Positions 12,101 to 21,472 are shown, numbered from the stretch's first letter. The stretch is DNA of 64,000 nucleotides from DATAOG01 sp963753685 (GCA_963753685.1 CAVWDE010000027.1:1-64000), one strand, 5' to 3'. Made by a program: numbers and translations. Notes: generated by a model not told the origin, from the letters alone.

Positions 12101-13169
12101 TCAGGCCTCGAGCAGCCGGTCCCGGACAAAATTCATGCGTTCTGTGAGGCGTGCGATCGCATTCGCCCCATCCGAGCGCGTGATATCCGTGAAAGTCTTC
12201 TCGTCGATCCATTCGGCCACATTGGGGCGTTGCTGAAGTAGTTGCGGGTTGGCCTGCAGGGCTAGGAAGCTGCCGATCGAGATCGCCTCGAACCTCGCCC
12301 GCGGCGTTGCTTTTCCGGTGGCAGTCCGCCGGAATCCCCTTGGAAAGACTTCGGCTACAAAGTTGATCATTTCCTCGAATCGGCGCCGATAGACCTGGAA
12401 CAGCGCTGGGTCCTTGGCAAAAACTGCGTTCATCCGCTTCGCATAATTGAAAAGGAATTCCGACGGCCTGTCCTTGTAGCCTTCGAGCCCATCGCTATAG
12501 GCAAAGAAGCGCGTGACAAGCTCCTCGCGTTCGCGTTCTTTGACCAGCTTGTCAGAAACCGGCGCCAGAGCGACGAAGTCGGGAACCTGAGCCAACTCGA
12601 TGACCAGTGACATGAAGGGGCCGCTCAACGCTCCGCGGCGAACCTCTGCCTTGTTCGCGACCTTGCTGCCAGTATTGATCCGTTCGAAATGTCGAACCGT
12701 GCCTGCTCGTCGTATGCTGGTTGAGCACGAAGCATCGGATCGATCAATTCTTGATCTTTCTCTGTCTGGACTCTGGAAGATCTGCAAAGCAGAAGTTCGA
12801 TACGGTCGCGAGCGACTTAAGTACGCCGAGCCGGAGCCCGCCGAGTACGAATTCCTGGATGGTGCGGAGGCGCTGCGACCCGTCGACGATCTCGAGCCGG
12901 CCGTCCTCCATCTCCCAAAAGAAGAGAAACGGGATCGGCAAACCCATGATTACGGACTCGATGAAACGCGATTTACGTTCCGGCTCCCAGGTAAACTCGC
13001 GTTGATAGGGCGGCACTTCAAACTCGCCATCTCGCATCTTGTTAGCAAGAATTTCGACGGAATACTCAGTTATATAAAACTCTATCCTCTTTGACTGCGC
13101 CACGATCTCGGCTTCGGCAACCGCTTGCTGGGCGCCTGTTACGATCGGTGCTGGCCTCGGGTGCCTCAT
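12101..13169 (-). pseudogene. DUF262 (GmrSD/ParB-like) protein, disrupted
   Basis: The N-terminal half has the DUF262 hallmarks VPPYQREFTW and VDGSQRLRTI (the DGxQR motif of GmrS-type nucleases). The C-terminal half starts at FERINTGSKVAN and continues for about 200 residues. Between them (about 12672-12750) are an in-frame TGA after RQRKIKN and two apparent one-base losses. The family-like residues SIRCFVLNQH and DEQARFDI are visible in separate frames. The start is taken as the ATG at 13169. This gene leads the defence operon. Three lesions in about 80 bp leave real decay open, alongside the sequencing-error explanation. Confidence 0.78.
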
Positions 13170-13340
13170 GCTGGTGCAACTCGTGCGCTGATGGATTCGC
13201 GTCAACGTTGTAGCATAGATCTCCAAAAATACCAGCGTCGCGGGCCGCTCGGTCCCGTGAGAAGGTCGAGGTGCGGCGGGAGATTCAGGCGCTGACGACG
13301 AGACCGAAGGTCCGACAATGAGAATAGACCCCGCCGGCCC

Positions 13341-14195
13341 TCAACTCCGGTTCTGGCTGAAGGCCTCGAACGCCTGGGCGTAGTCTGGGTGCCAGCGGGA
13401 CAAAGGCGGGCGGTTTTCGACGATGTCGCCGGCGGCCCAGAGGATGCGGCGTTCATCGAGGGAGCGGGGGACGTCGTTGTCGGGGCAGAGGATGTAGAAG
13501 TCCCCGGCCGCCACGCGCTCGAGCATGAAATCGACGGTCTGCTCGGGGGTCCAGGCGGCGGCTGGCTTCTCGGCGCGGCCCTTGGCGGTCAGGCCCGTGA
13601 AGACGAAGCCCGGGATCAGGAGATGCGCGCTGAGGCGGCCGTCCGGCCGGTTGCGCAGGTCGTGCTGCAGGGCCTCGGTGAACGCCTTCACGCCGGCCTT
13701 GGCGACATTGTAGGCGGGATCGCCGGGCGGCGTCGTGATCCCCTGCTTGGAGCCCGTGTTGAGGATCAGGCCCGGCCGGCCGCGCGCGAGCATGCCGGGC
13801 AGGAAGACCTGGGTGCCGTGGATCACGCCCCACAGGTTGACGCCGAGCACGCGCTGCCAGTTTTCGGCCGGGCCGAGGATGTCGCTGCCGGGCTGGATGC
13901 CGGCATTGTTCATCAAAACGTCCGTGCCGCCGAAACGATCGCGGACCGCCGCTTCGAGCCGGCGCACGTCGCCCTCCCGGCTGACGTCGGCCTCGACGGT
14001 CAGGACGTCGCGCGCGCCGGCCGCGGTCAACGCCCCGATCTCCGCGGCCGCACGGCCGAGCCGGTCGGCGCCGAGATCGGCGATCGCGACGCGCAGGCCG
14101 AGCCCCGCAAACCGCTTCGCGGCGGCGAGGCCGATGCCGGCGGCGCCGCCGGTGACGACCGCGATCGAACCGGGCATGAGGGCCGGATGGGTCAT
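13341..14195 (-). CDS. SDR-family oxidoreductase
   Basis: NAD(P)-dependent short-chain dehydrogenase of 284 residues. The cofactor motif TGGAAGIG lies near residue 13, followed by NNAG, a catalytic Ser in NTGSKQG and a YNVAK active-site Tyr/Lys. The ATG at 14195 is preceded by AAGGAG ten bases upstream; the frame is open further 5' but lacks such a site. It is divergent from the FabG-like gene at 14352. The substrate is unknown. Confidence 0.88.
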   Translation of the reverse strand: MTHPALMPGSIAVVTGGAAGIGLAAAKRFAGLGLRVAIADLGADRLGRAAAEIGALTAAGARDVLTVEADVSREGDVRRLEAAVRDRFGGTDVLMNNAGIQPGSDILGPAENWQRVLGVNLWGVIHGTQVFLPGMLARGRPGLILNTGSKQGITTPPGDPAYNVAKAGVKAFTEALQHDLRNRPDGRLSAHLLIPGFVFTGLTAKGRAEKPAAAWTPEQTVDFMLERVAAGDFYILCPDNDVPRSLDERRILWAAGDIVENRPPLSRWHPDYAQAFEAFSQNRS

Positions 14196-14351
14196 GGGTC
14201 GCTGCTCCTTGTCTGCTGCCTTGGGCGAAAGATAGAGCCCGTCCGCCGAATTTCCGCGGCTGAGGCCGGCGAGCCGGGGCGCGATCACCGCTCTTGAGCG
14301 TCACGCGCGATTGACCGACAACGACGACGGACAGCGAGGCGAGGGTCGGGC

Positions 14352-15110
14352 ATGGCAGCGGATGGCAAACTGCGTGGCCGCAAGGCGCTGGTGACCGGCG
14401 GCAGCCGGGGAATCGGGGCGGCGATCGTACGGACGTTCGCGGCCGAGGGCGCCGACGTCGCGCTGCTCCACCTCGGCGACGCCGCCAATGCCGGGCGCCT
14501 CGCAAGGGTGCTCGAGGAGCAGGGCCGGACCGCGCTCGCGCTGGAGTGCGATGTCGCCGACCCGGACGCGGTCGCGGACGCCATCGGCCAGGTCGAGGCC
14601 GGGCTCGGCCGGGTCGACATCCTGGTCAACTGCGCGGGCGTGGTCGACCAGACGCCCTTCGAGCAGATCACGATCGACCATTGGGACCGGATGATCGCGG
14701 TCCACCTGCGCGGCACCTTCCTGATCGCGCACGCGGTCTGGCCGGGCATGACCGGGCGCGGTTTCGGCCGGATCATCAACTTCGCCTCGCAGGTTGCCTA
14801 CAAGGGCATGGTCGGCCTCACCCACTACTGCGCGGCCAAAGCCGGGATCATCGGCTTGACCCGGGCGCTCGCGCTCGAGGGCGCACGTCGCGGCGTGACG
14901 GTCAACGCGATCGCGCCCGGCCCGACCGACACCGACATCCTGCTCGGCATGCCGCCCGACTGGCGGGCGAAGAAGATGGCCGAGCTGCCGATCGGCCGGT
15001 TCGCGACGCCGGAGGAGATCGCCCCGACCGCTCTCCTTCTGGCCTCCGACGACGGCGCCTTCTACCTCGGCCAGACCCTGTCGCCGAACGGCGGCGACGT
15101 CATGCTCTGA
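14352..15110 (+). CDS. FabG-like SDR-family oxidoreductase
   Basis: A 252-residue classical short-chain dehydrogenase with TGGSRGIG, NCAG (in place of NNAG), a catalytic Ser in NFASQVA and YCAAK. The C-terminus GQTLSPNGGDVM is like 3-oxoacyl-ACP reductases. It is divergent from another SDR, with 156 bp between the starts, and convergent with the Uma2 gene. Being one of several SDRs in the window, it cannot safely be named fabG. Confidence 0.87.
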   Translation: MAADGKLRGRKALVTGGSRGIGAAIVRTFAAEGADVALLHLGDAANAGRLARVLEEQGRTALALECDVADPDAVADAIGQVEAGLGRVDILVNCAGVVDQTPFEQITIDHWDRMIAVHLRGTFLIAHAVWPGMTGRGFGRIINFASQVAYKGMVGLTHYCAAKAGIIGLTRALALEGARRGVTVNAIAPGPTDTDILLGMPPDWRAKKMAELPIGRFATPEEIAPTALLLASDDGAFYLGQTLSPNGGDVML

Positions 15111-15133
15111 GGGTCGCCGGTGGCGCCCGCGCG

Positions 15134-15703
15134 TCAGCCGGCGGCGGCGCGCGTCGAAGCGTAGATCTCGCGCACGGGCACCTCGATCCCCAGAGCCTCC
15201 AGGGCCAGCGTCTCGTCGAGCCGGTCGAGAAAAACGCTCCACCAGCGGCCATCCGGTACCCGGGTCGCAATCTCGATGCCGACGCGCCCGGCATCGACGT
15301 AGACCAGATGCGCGAGGCTCGGGATCGCCTGATAACCCCAGCGCTGGCGGACCAGATCTTCGCTCCGGGTGCTCGGCGACAGCACCTCGAACACGACGAG
15401 GGGATCCCGGCATTCGACCGCCTCGTCGGCAAGCGGCCCGCAGCGGACGAAGAGATCCGGGTAGGTCACCATGCCCGCGGGCGAGACGATCTTGAGGTTG
15501 GAGCCGTGGACGTCGCAGTCCCGCCCGCGCAGCGCTGCGTGCAGCGCCGCCAGGAGGTTGCCGGCCACCAGATCGTGTGCCCGGCTGCCGCCGGCCATCA
15601 AACGGACCTCGCCGCCGATCAGCTCGTAGCGGGCTTTGCGCCGGTTCTCCCAGGCAACGAAGGCCTGGGGCTCGGTCGGAACGTTGGCAAGGCGTGTCGC
15701 CAT
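15134..15703 (-). CDS. Uma2-family (DUF820) endonuclease-like protein
   Basis: A 189-residue protein with the PD-(D/E)XK-like Uma2 pattern: YELIGGEVRLMAG, PDLFVRC and VVFEVLSPSTRSEDL. The family is common in bacteria and its biological role is not established. It stands alone between an SDR and a uracil-DNA glycosylase-like gene. Confidence 0.85.
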   Translation of the reverse strand: MATRLANVPTEPQAFVAWENRRKARYELIGGEVRLMAGGSRAHDLVAGNLLAALHAALRGRDCDVHGSNLKIVSPAGMVTYPDLFVRCGPLADEAVECRDPLVVFEVLSPSTRSEDLVRQRWGYQAIPSLAHLVYVDAGRVGIEIATRVPDGRWWSVFLDRLDETLALEALGIEVPVREIYASTRAAAG

Positions 15704-15760
15704 CCCTGACTGCCAACCAATCCTAGCCGACGCCGCCGCGCGGCGAAACTTCAGAGGCCC

Positions 15761-16348
15761 TCAGGTGAGCGCGCGACCGACCTCGGCGCGGAGCGCCGGC
15801 AGGACGTCGTCTGCGAACCAGGGATGGCGCTGGAACCAGGGGCCGTTGCGCGGCGAGGGGTGGGGCAGCGGGAAATAGGCCGGCAGATAGTCGCGAAACG
15901 CGCGCACGGTCAGGGTGAGGCTCGCTTGGCAGCGGCTGCCCAGATGATGGCGCTGGGCGTGGCGGCCAAGCAGCAGGGTCAGGCGGATCGCCGGCATCTG
16001 GGCCAAAAGGCGGGCCTGCCAGAGCGGCGCGCATTCCGGTCGCGGCGGCAGGTCGCCACCCCGGCCCCGCCCCGGGTAGCAGAAGCCCAGCGCCACGATC
16101 GCGACCCGTTCGCGGTCGTAAAAGGTCGCGCGCTCGATGCCGAGCCAGGCGCGCAACGCATCGCCGGTCCGATCGTCGAACGGGATGCCGCGCCCATGCA
16201 CGACCCGACCCGGCGCCTGGCCCGCGATCAGCAGGCGCGCGCCAGATCCGACCTGCAGGATCGGGCGCGGCCCGAGCGGCAGATGCGGCGCGCACACGGC
16301 GCACCCGGCGACCTCGGCGCGCAGGCCCTCGAGGTCAGCCCTGCTCAT
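15761..16348 (-). CDS. Uracil-DNA glycosylase family protein
   Basis: A 195-residue UDG-superfamily protein. Cysteines at the N-terminus (CAVCAPH) and GQAPGRVVH are followed by GIPFDDRTGD, which aligns with the GxAPG and downstream motifs of the UdgX/UDG-4-like group. The C-terminal HPSPRN supplies the catalytic-loop His. It probably acts in DNA base repair; activity on uracil is inferred. Its first 14 bp overlap the end of thpR. Confidence 0.8.
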   Translation of the reverse strand: MSRADLEGLRAEVAGCAVCAPHLPLGPRPILQVGSGARLLIAGQAPGRVVHGRGIPFDDRTGDALRAWLGIERATFYDRERVAIVALGFCYPGRGRGGDLPPRPECAPLWQARLLAQMPAIRLTLLLGRHAQRHHLGSRCQASLTLTVRAFRDYLPAYFPLPHPSPRNGPWFQRHPWFADDVLPALRAEVGRALT

Positions 16349-16911
16349 GCAGGGGCTCGGGCTCGAGCCCCGGCACCAGCTCGTAGCTCGCCTCGATCAG
16401 ATGCTGCGCGCCGTCCCGCTTGAGCCAGCTCGAGTACAGATGGAAGTCGCTGACCGGGAAGGGCTCGCTCCGGTACAGGCTGTGGCGCATCAGCCAAGTG
16501 GCGAGGCGTTCGCGCGAGAGCGGGCCGCGGGCGCGGCCGAGGGTCACGTGCGGCGCGAACCTGCGGCCGTCCGGCGGCAGGCCGACCGCCGTCAGCACGC
16601 GGTCGATCCGCCGCTTGAGGCTGGCGAGCTCGGCGCTCTTCTCGACCCCGACCCACAGCACCTGCGGCTCGCCGCGCGGCGGAAAGTGGCCGAGCCCGGC
16701 GAGGCGGAGCCTCGAACGGCCAGCCCTCGACCAGGGCCAGAGCCTCGGCGACCTCCTCCAGGCGACCGTTGTCGAGCTCGCCGATGAAACGCAGCGTCAC
16801 GTGCTGCTGGTCCGCGGTCAGCCAGCGCAGGTCGCCCAGGCCGCGCTGCAGCGGTTCGAGCGAGCGCTTGACCGGATCGGGCAGCGGCAGGGCGACGAAC
16901 AGACGGGCCAT
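16335..16911 (-). pseudogene. thpR: RNA 2',3'-cyclic phosphodiesterase ThpR, one-base frameshift
   Basis: 2H phosphoesterase. The first HxTx motif is HVTLRF near residue 38, in the frame starting MARLFVALPLP at 16911. The second is HVTLGR, in the downstream frame. Removing one G of GG near 16710 turns the junction into FELRLAGLGHF, the expected family sequence, and gives about 191 residues. No nonsense changes other than this shift are visible, so an assembly error is likely. Overlaps the start of the UDG-like gene. Confidence 0.83.
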
Positions 16912-17078
16912 GGCAGGAGCGCCTCGCGCGACATCGCCCCTCTATAGAGCGGCTCGCCGGCCTTGCCAAACCGCGAGCCCTCCCATACCTACGGGGCGGG
17001 CGCCGACCGGCCGGCCAATCAAGCTCTCGCGAGCGTCGGCCGCGGCGACCCGCAGTGAACCAAGGGGCGCGGTCAGTC

Positions 17079-17792
17079 ATGCGTGGGCGTGGGGCGGTCA
17101 ACAGCGACGAGTTCATCCGCGAGGTCGACGAGGCGGTCCGCCAGGACCGCTGGCTGCAGCTGGCCAAGGAATACGGCGTCTATCTGATCGCCGGCGCGCT
17201 CGCGATCGTGCTCGGCACCGGGGCGGGGGTCGGCTGGCGGACCTATCAGCACAATCAGCGCCTGGAGGAAGCCCGCCGCTACGCCGCCGCCGAGCAGCTG
17301 TTGCGCCAGAATCACCCGGGCGAGGCCGCGGCCGCGTTCCAGGCGCTCGCCAAGGAGGCCGATCACGGCTACGGCATCGTCGCCCGCCTGCGGGCGGCCG
17401 AGGCGCAGGCCAAGGCGGGCGACCAGAAGGCGACCGAGCAGGAGCTCAGCAGCCTGGCCAAGGATCCGCACGCAGCGCCGGAATACCAGCAGCTCGGCGA
17501 TCTCCTGGCGGCCCAGCGCGATGTCGACACCGCCGATCCGGCCAGCCTCAGTCGTCAGCTCGCGAGCTTGACCGGGCCCGCCGGAGCCTGGCGCCACAGC
17601 GCGCTCGAGCTCGAGGCGCTGGCCCAGCTGCGCACCGGCCAGACGGACGCCGCGCGCCGGACCCTCCAGGACCTCCTCGACGACCCGGGGACGCCACCCG
17701 ATCTCAACCGGCGCGCAGGCGAGCTGCTGGCCTCGCTCGGCGGCCCGCTCAAGCCGGCAGAGCAGCCCGCGAGTCCCCAGGCCAAGCCGTAA
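17079..17792 (+). CDS. YfgM-like membrane-anchored TPR protein (upstream of bamB)
   Basis: About 237 residues: a short cytoplasmic tail (SDEFIREVDEAVRQDRW), one transmembrane helix (IAGALAIVLGTGAGVGW), then TPR-like helices facing the periplasm. This is the YfgM/PF09976 type, an ancillary factor of the Sec translocon in gammaproteobacteria. I take the ATG at 17079; a GTG at 17055 is possible. It overlaps bamB by one base, and the pair plus der is the usual yfgM-bamB-der order, which supports the call. Confidence 0.85.
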   Translation: MRGRGAVNSDEFIREVDEAVRQDRWLQLAKEYGVYLIAGALAIVLGTGAGVGWRTYQHNQRLEEARRYAAAEQLLRQNHPGEAAAAFQALAKEADHGYGIVARLRAAEAQAKAGDQKATEQELSSLAKDPHAAPEYQQLGDLLAAQRDVDTADPASLSRQLASLTGPAGAWRHSALELEALAQLRTGQTDAARRTLQDLLDDPGTPPDLNRRAGELLASLGGPLKPAEQPASPQAKP

Positions 17793-19117
17793 TGGCGGGA
17801 CGGCCGGTCGTCCTCCTGGCGACCCTTCTGCTCGCGGCCTGCTCGGGCGGCGATTCCTGGTTCGGCGGCAAAGACAAGCCGCCCCTGCCGGGCAAGCGGA
17901 TCCCGGTGATGCTGCTCGAGCATCAGCTGGCGGCGGACCCGCGCCTTGCCGATCTGCCGATCCGGTTGCCGCCGCCGGTGCTCAATCCGGACTGGCCGCA
18001 GCCTGGCGGCGTTCCCAGCCATGCCATGCATCATCTCGCGGCCAACGACGATCTCAAGCTCGCCTGGCAGGTCGACATCGGCAGCGGCACGGCCGGCTCC
18101 AGCGAGCTTCTGGCACAGCCTGTGGTCGCCGCCGGCCTGGTCTACACCATGGACGCCGACGGCCTGATCAGCGCGTTCGACGTGGCCAGTGGCAAGCAGC
18201 GCTGGCAGTACGAGCCCGATGACGTGCATGCCGACAGCGGCCTCCTGGCCGGCGGCCTCGCCTACGACGGCGGCTGGCTGTTCGTGACCATGAGCTCGGG
18301 CGTGGTCCTGGCCCTGAACGCGACCAATGGCACCGAGATCTGGCGCCAGTCCCTCGATCTGCCGCTGCGCGCCGCGCCGACCGTCGCCCAGGGGCAGGTG
18401 CTGGTGCTCTCGGCCGACAATCAGCTGTACGCCCTCGACGGCCAGACCGGCCACCCGACCTGGCGCCACGCCGGCTTCTTCGAGGGCACCAGCCTGCTCG
18501 GCGGACCCAGCCCGGCGGTCGACAGCGGCATCGTGGTGGTGCCCTATTCCTCGGCCGAGGTGTTCGGGCTCCGGCTCGACAACGGCCGCCCCTTGTGGAG
18601 CGACACCGTCCAGCGGCCGCGCCGGACTGAGGCGCTGGCCCAGATCAACGACATCGACGGCCAGCCGGTGATCGCCGACGATCAGGTCTATGTCGCGGGT
18701 TACGGCGGCGAGATGGCGGCGATCCAGCTGCGCCGCGGCGTGCGCACCTGGGACCTCGACCTCGGCAGCACCCAGGCGCCGTGGCTGGCCGGCGACTTCA
18801 TCTACGTGCTCACGACGCGCAGCGAGGTCGTCTGCCTGCTGCGCGAGAACGGCGGCATCCGCTGGGTGAGCCCGCTGCCCCGGGTGACCGATCCGAAGGA
18901 TACCAGTTCGACACCGATCGACTGGACCGGGCCGATCCTGGTCGGCGATCGTCTGCTGATCGCGGGCTCCAACCGCGAGGCCCTGTCGGTGTCGCCCTAC
19001 AACGGCGAGATCCTCGGCCGCCTCCAATTGCCGGGTCCGGTGCTGATCGCGCCGATCGTCGCCGGCGGCACGGTCTACATCCTGACCGAGGACGCCGAGC
19101 TCCTCGCCTACCGCTGA
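17792..19117 (+). CDS. bamB: Outer-membrane assembly lipoprotein BamB
   Basis: Periplasm-facing lipoprotein of the BAM complex that inserts beta-barrel proteins. It is 441 residues with a signal peptide and lipobox LLAAC around residues 12-16. It is followed by PQQ-type beta-propeller repeats (YALDGQTG, SAFDVASGKQRW, SPYNGEILG). The ATG overlaps the TAA of the YfgM-like gene and der follows 79 bp later, the conserved arrangement. Confidence 0.94.
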   Translation: MAGRPVVLLATLLLAACSGGDSWFGGKDKPPLPGKRIPVMLLEHQLAADPRLADLPIRLPPPVLNPDWPQPGGVPSHAMHHLAANDDLKLAWQVDIGSGTAGSSELLAQPVVAAGLVYTMDADGLISAFDVASGKQRWQYEPDDVHADSGLLAGGLAYDGGWLFVTMSSGVVLALNATNGTEIWRQSLDLPLRAAPTVAQGQVLVLSADNQLYALDGQTGHPTWRHAGFFEGTSLLGGPSPAVDSGIVVVPYSSAEVFGLRLDNGRPLWSDTVQRPRRTEALAQINDIDGQPVIADDQVYVAGYGGEMAAIQLRRGVRTWDLDLGSTQAPWLAGDFIYVLTTRSEVVCLLRENGGIRWVSPLPRVTDPKDTSSTPIDWTGPILVGDRLLIAGSNREALSVSPYNGEILGRLQLPGPVLIAPIVAGGTVYILTEDAELLAYR

Positions 19118-19145
19118 CCGGCCGGCCCGCCAGGCGTCTGCCCTG

Positions 19146-19192
19146 TCGCTCAACCCAGATCGCTCGCCCAGAATCGCTCGCCCAGAATCGCT
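19146..19192 (+). repeat. 14-bp tandem repeat directly upstream of der
   Basis: Two perfect copies of TCGCTCGCCCAGAA (19160-19187), preceded by a degenerate copy and followed by a partial one, ending 5 bp before the der ATG. No Shine-Dalgarno sequence is visible in the same stretch. Confidence 0.85.
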
Positions 19193-19196
19193 AGCA

Positions 19197-20552
19197 ATGC
19201 CGCTCACCGTCGCGATCGTCGGCCGCCCGAACGTCGGCAAGTCGACCCTGTTCAACCGCCTGCTCGGCCGGCGTCAGGCGCTGGTCGATCCGACCCCGGG
19301 CGTGACCCGCGACCGCATCGAGGGCGCCGCCCGGATCGGCCCGATCGAGTTCCGCGCGATCGATACGGCGGGCCTGGACGAAGGTCCTGAGGGCAGCCTC
19401 GAGGGTCGCCTGCGGCAGCAGACCGAGGCGGCGCTCGCCGAGGCGGATGTCGCCCTGATGCTGATCGACGCCAAGGCCGGCCTGACCGCGCTCGATCGGC
19501 ATTTCGCGAGCTGGCTGCGCCGCCAGGACCGGCCGGTGATCCTGGTCGCCAACAAATGCGAGGGGCTGGCGGCGGCGAGCTTCGCGAGCGAGGCCTGGGC
19601 GCTCGGCCTCGGCGCACCGGTGCCGATCTCGGCGCAGAACGGCGAGGGCCTGGCCGATCTCGCGGAAGCGATCCTGGCGACCGCCGGGACCGAGGCCGCC
19701 GGCATCGCGCTCGCGACTGACGAGGCCGCAGCAAGCGCACCCGAGCCGCCGCTCCGGCTGGTGGTCGCGGGCCGGCCGAACGTCGGCAAGTCGTCGCTGA
19801 TCAACCGCCTGCTCGAGGACGAGCGTCTATTGACCGGTCCCGAGCCCGGCCTCACCCGCGACGCGGTCGCCGTGGTCTGGGAGTGGCAGGGGCGCCGGGT
19901 TGAGCTGGTCGATACCGCCGGCCTCCGGCGGCGGGCGCGGATCGACCGGGGCGGTCTGGAGGAGCTGTCGAGCCGGGCGGCCCTGACCGCGCTGCGGCGC
20001 GCCGAGGTGGTCCTGCTCCTGGTCGACGGCACCGCGCCGCTCGAGAAGCAGGACCTCGCGATCGCCAATCGGGCGATCGAGGCGGGCCGCGCGCTCGTGG
20101 TTGCGGCCAACAAGTGGGATCTGGTCGCCGAGCCCGAGGCGGCGCTCGCCCGCCTGCGCGATCGGATCGAGGCGCGCTTGCCGCAGATCAAGGGCGTCGC
20201 CTGCCTGCCGATCTCGGTGCTGACCGGCAGGCACGTGGCGCGCCTGCTGCCGGCGGTGGTGCAGGCGCACGAGCGCTGGTCGAGGCGGGTCCCGACGGCC
20301 GCCCTCAATCGCTGGCTGGAGGATGCGCTCGCCACCCACGCGCCGCCGCTCGCCAAGGGCCGCCGGATCAAGATCCGCTATGCGACCCAGGTGAGCGCGC
20401 GCCCGCCGACCGTTGTCCTGTTCGTGAGCCAGGCGGACGCGCTGCCCGAATCCTATCTCCGCTACCTCGCCAACAGCCTGCGCGAGACCTTCGATCTCGC
20501 CGGCGTGCCGCTCCGACTGGTGCCGCGCAGCGGTGACAATCCCTACGTGTGA
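19197..20552 (+). CDS. der: Ribosome biogenesis GTPase Der (EngA)
   Basis: Double-GTPase needed for 50S assembly. It is 451 residues with two G domains, each with a P-loop (GRPNVGKST at residue 9 and GRPNVGKSS near 190), DTAG, and NKCE / NKWD for guanine recognition. A C-terminal KH-like domain follows. The ATG at 19197 matches the family start (MPLTVAIVGRPNVG). It lies behind bamB; the tandem repeat upstream lacks an obvious ribosome-binding site. Confidence 0.97.
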   Translation: MPLTVAIVGRPNVGKSTLFNRLLGRRQALVDPTPGVTRDRIEGAARIGPIEFRAIDTAGLDEGPEGSLEGRLRQQTEAALAEADVALMLIDAKAGLTALDRHFASWLRRQDRPVILVANKCEGLAAASFASEAWALGLGAPVPISAQNGEGLADLAEAILATAGTEAAGIALATDEAAASAPEPPLRLVVAGRPNVGKSSLINRLLEDERLLTGPEPGLTRDAVAVVWEWQGRRVELVDTAGLRRRARIDRGGLEELSSRAALTALRRAEVVLLLVDGTAPLEKQDLAIANRAIEAGRALVVAANKWDLVAEPEAALARLRDRIEARLPQIKGVACLPISVLTGRHVARLLPAVVQAHERWSRRVPTAALNRWLEDALATHAPPLAKGRRIKIRYATQVSARPPTVVLFVSQADALPESYLRYLANSLRETFDLAGVPLRLVPRSGDNPYV

Positions 20553-20573
20553 CGGCTGCCGGGCCGGCCGCGG

Positions 20574-20981
20574 CTACGCCGCCGCGCCCAGATCATCCGA
20601 CGCCACCAGGCAGAGCTTCGCTCGCCACGGGCGCGGGGTCACCAGGACCTCGCCGCCCGATTCCTCGACCGAGCGCCGGGCGGCCAGCTGGGCGAACGGC
20701 ACGCCGCCGTAGACCACCGCCTGGACGTCGGCCCGGGCGACGCCGATGTCGGCGAGGACGCGCGGGTCCATGGCCATCCAGCTCGCCAGCCGCGGCCGCG
20801 CCCGGCGCCGTCGCCACTCGACGAACCCGGCCGCGAGCCGCCGCACATGATCCACAACGCGCGCGGCCAGCAAGATCGCCGGCGAGCGTTGCCCTGTCTT
20901 CCCCGGTTCCGCCGAAGCCGCCGCGCTGATCAGTCCCGGCAGCGCGCGCCGCTCGGCTTTGGGTTCTTCGAACACGAACAT
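20574..20981 (-). CDS. DUF1127-containing small protein
   Basis: A 135-residue protein. The middle WRRRRARPRL...MAMDPRVLADIGVARADVQAVV resembles the DUF1127 (YjiS-like) motif, which ends with a conserved LxDIGLxRxDV. The ATG at 20981 has AAGGAG nine bases upstream, which rules out the longer open frame. It is convergent with der and followed upstream on the same strand by a second DUF1127 gene. Some alphaproteobacterial members of the family affect RNA turnover and phosphate or carbon metabolism; no role can be read here. Confidence 0.7.
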   Translation of the reverse strand: MFVFEEPKAERRALPGLISAAASAEPGKTGQRSPAILLAARVVDHVRRLAAGFVEWRRRRARPRLASWMAMDPRVLADIGVARADVQAVVYGGVPFAQLAARRSVEESGGEVLVTPRPWRAKLCLVASDDLGAAA

Positions 20982-21048
20982 CTGTCTTGCTCCTTTCTGG
21001 GCGTCCAGGCCAAGCCTCCTGGTCCCGGAGCTCTCTGGCGAGCGCGGT

Positions 21049-21073
21049 CTTGTCGACGCCCCTTGTCGACGCC
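21049..21073 (-). repeat. 12-bp direct repeat in the leader of the DUF1127 gene
   Basis: CTTGTCGACGCC occurs twice with one base between, 68-92 bp upstream of the ATG at 20981. It may be a slippage duplication or a repeated binding site. Confidence 0.6.
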
Positions 21074-21184
21074 TTGTGACTGAAGCCGCTCCCTGGAACC
21101 TAGGAGCGGAGTTTTTCCGCTTGATGTCAGAAAGTCGGGTTTTGGGTTTCTTTTGTTTCCGGGCCGGCCGCGCAGCGCTGCCGC

Positions 21185-21472
21185 TCAGGCGGCCGCGTCC
21201 CACCGCTCGGACTCCGGGTGATCGCCGGCTTCGCTGCGCTCGCTCGGCACGGGCCGAGCGACGCTCGGACCGACCTGCCCGCGCAGGCTCAGCTGGCTGA
21301 GCGGGACCTGGCCGCTCGCCACCGCCTGGACCTCGGCGCGCCGCAGGCCGATGTCGGCGAGGAGGCGGTCATCGAGGCTCAGGAGCGCATGCAGATCGCC
21401 GCGCCGGCCCGCCATCGGCCGCCGGCCCCTGCCCCAGCGGCTGAGCCCTTGTCGGATCCACGTCATCATCAC
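21185..21472 (-). CDS. Second DUF1127-containing small protein
   Basis: 95 residues with DDRLLADIGLRRAEVQAV, the DUF1127 signature, and a very basic N-terminal helix (RQGLSRWGRGRRP). The start is the first of two adjacent in-frame ATGs, with GAGG upstream. It is a likely paralogue of the gene at 20574-20981. The 293 bp upstream of it (21473-21765) show no gene. Confidence 0.7.
   Translation of the reverse strand: MMMTWIRQGLSRWGRGRRPMAGRRGDLHALLSLDDRLLADIGLRRAEVQAVASGQVPLSQLSLRGQVGPSVARPVPSERSEAGDHPESERWDAAA

Noticed and set aside
14301..15716. Long minus-strand frame opposite the FabG-like SDR and through the Uma2 region
   Set aside because: Arg/Asp/Gly-rich shadow; SDR and Uma2 motifs on the other frames explain the DNA.
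16769..17791. 341-codon N-terminal extension of BamB
   Set aside because: BamB starts at 17792 with a lipoprotein signal peptide; the extension is arginine/proline-rich noise over the YfgM-like gene.
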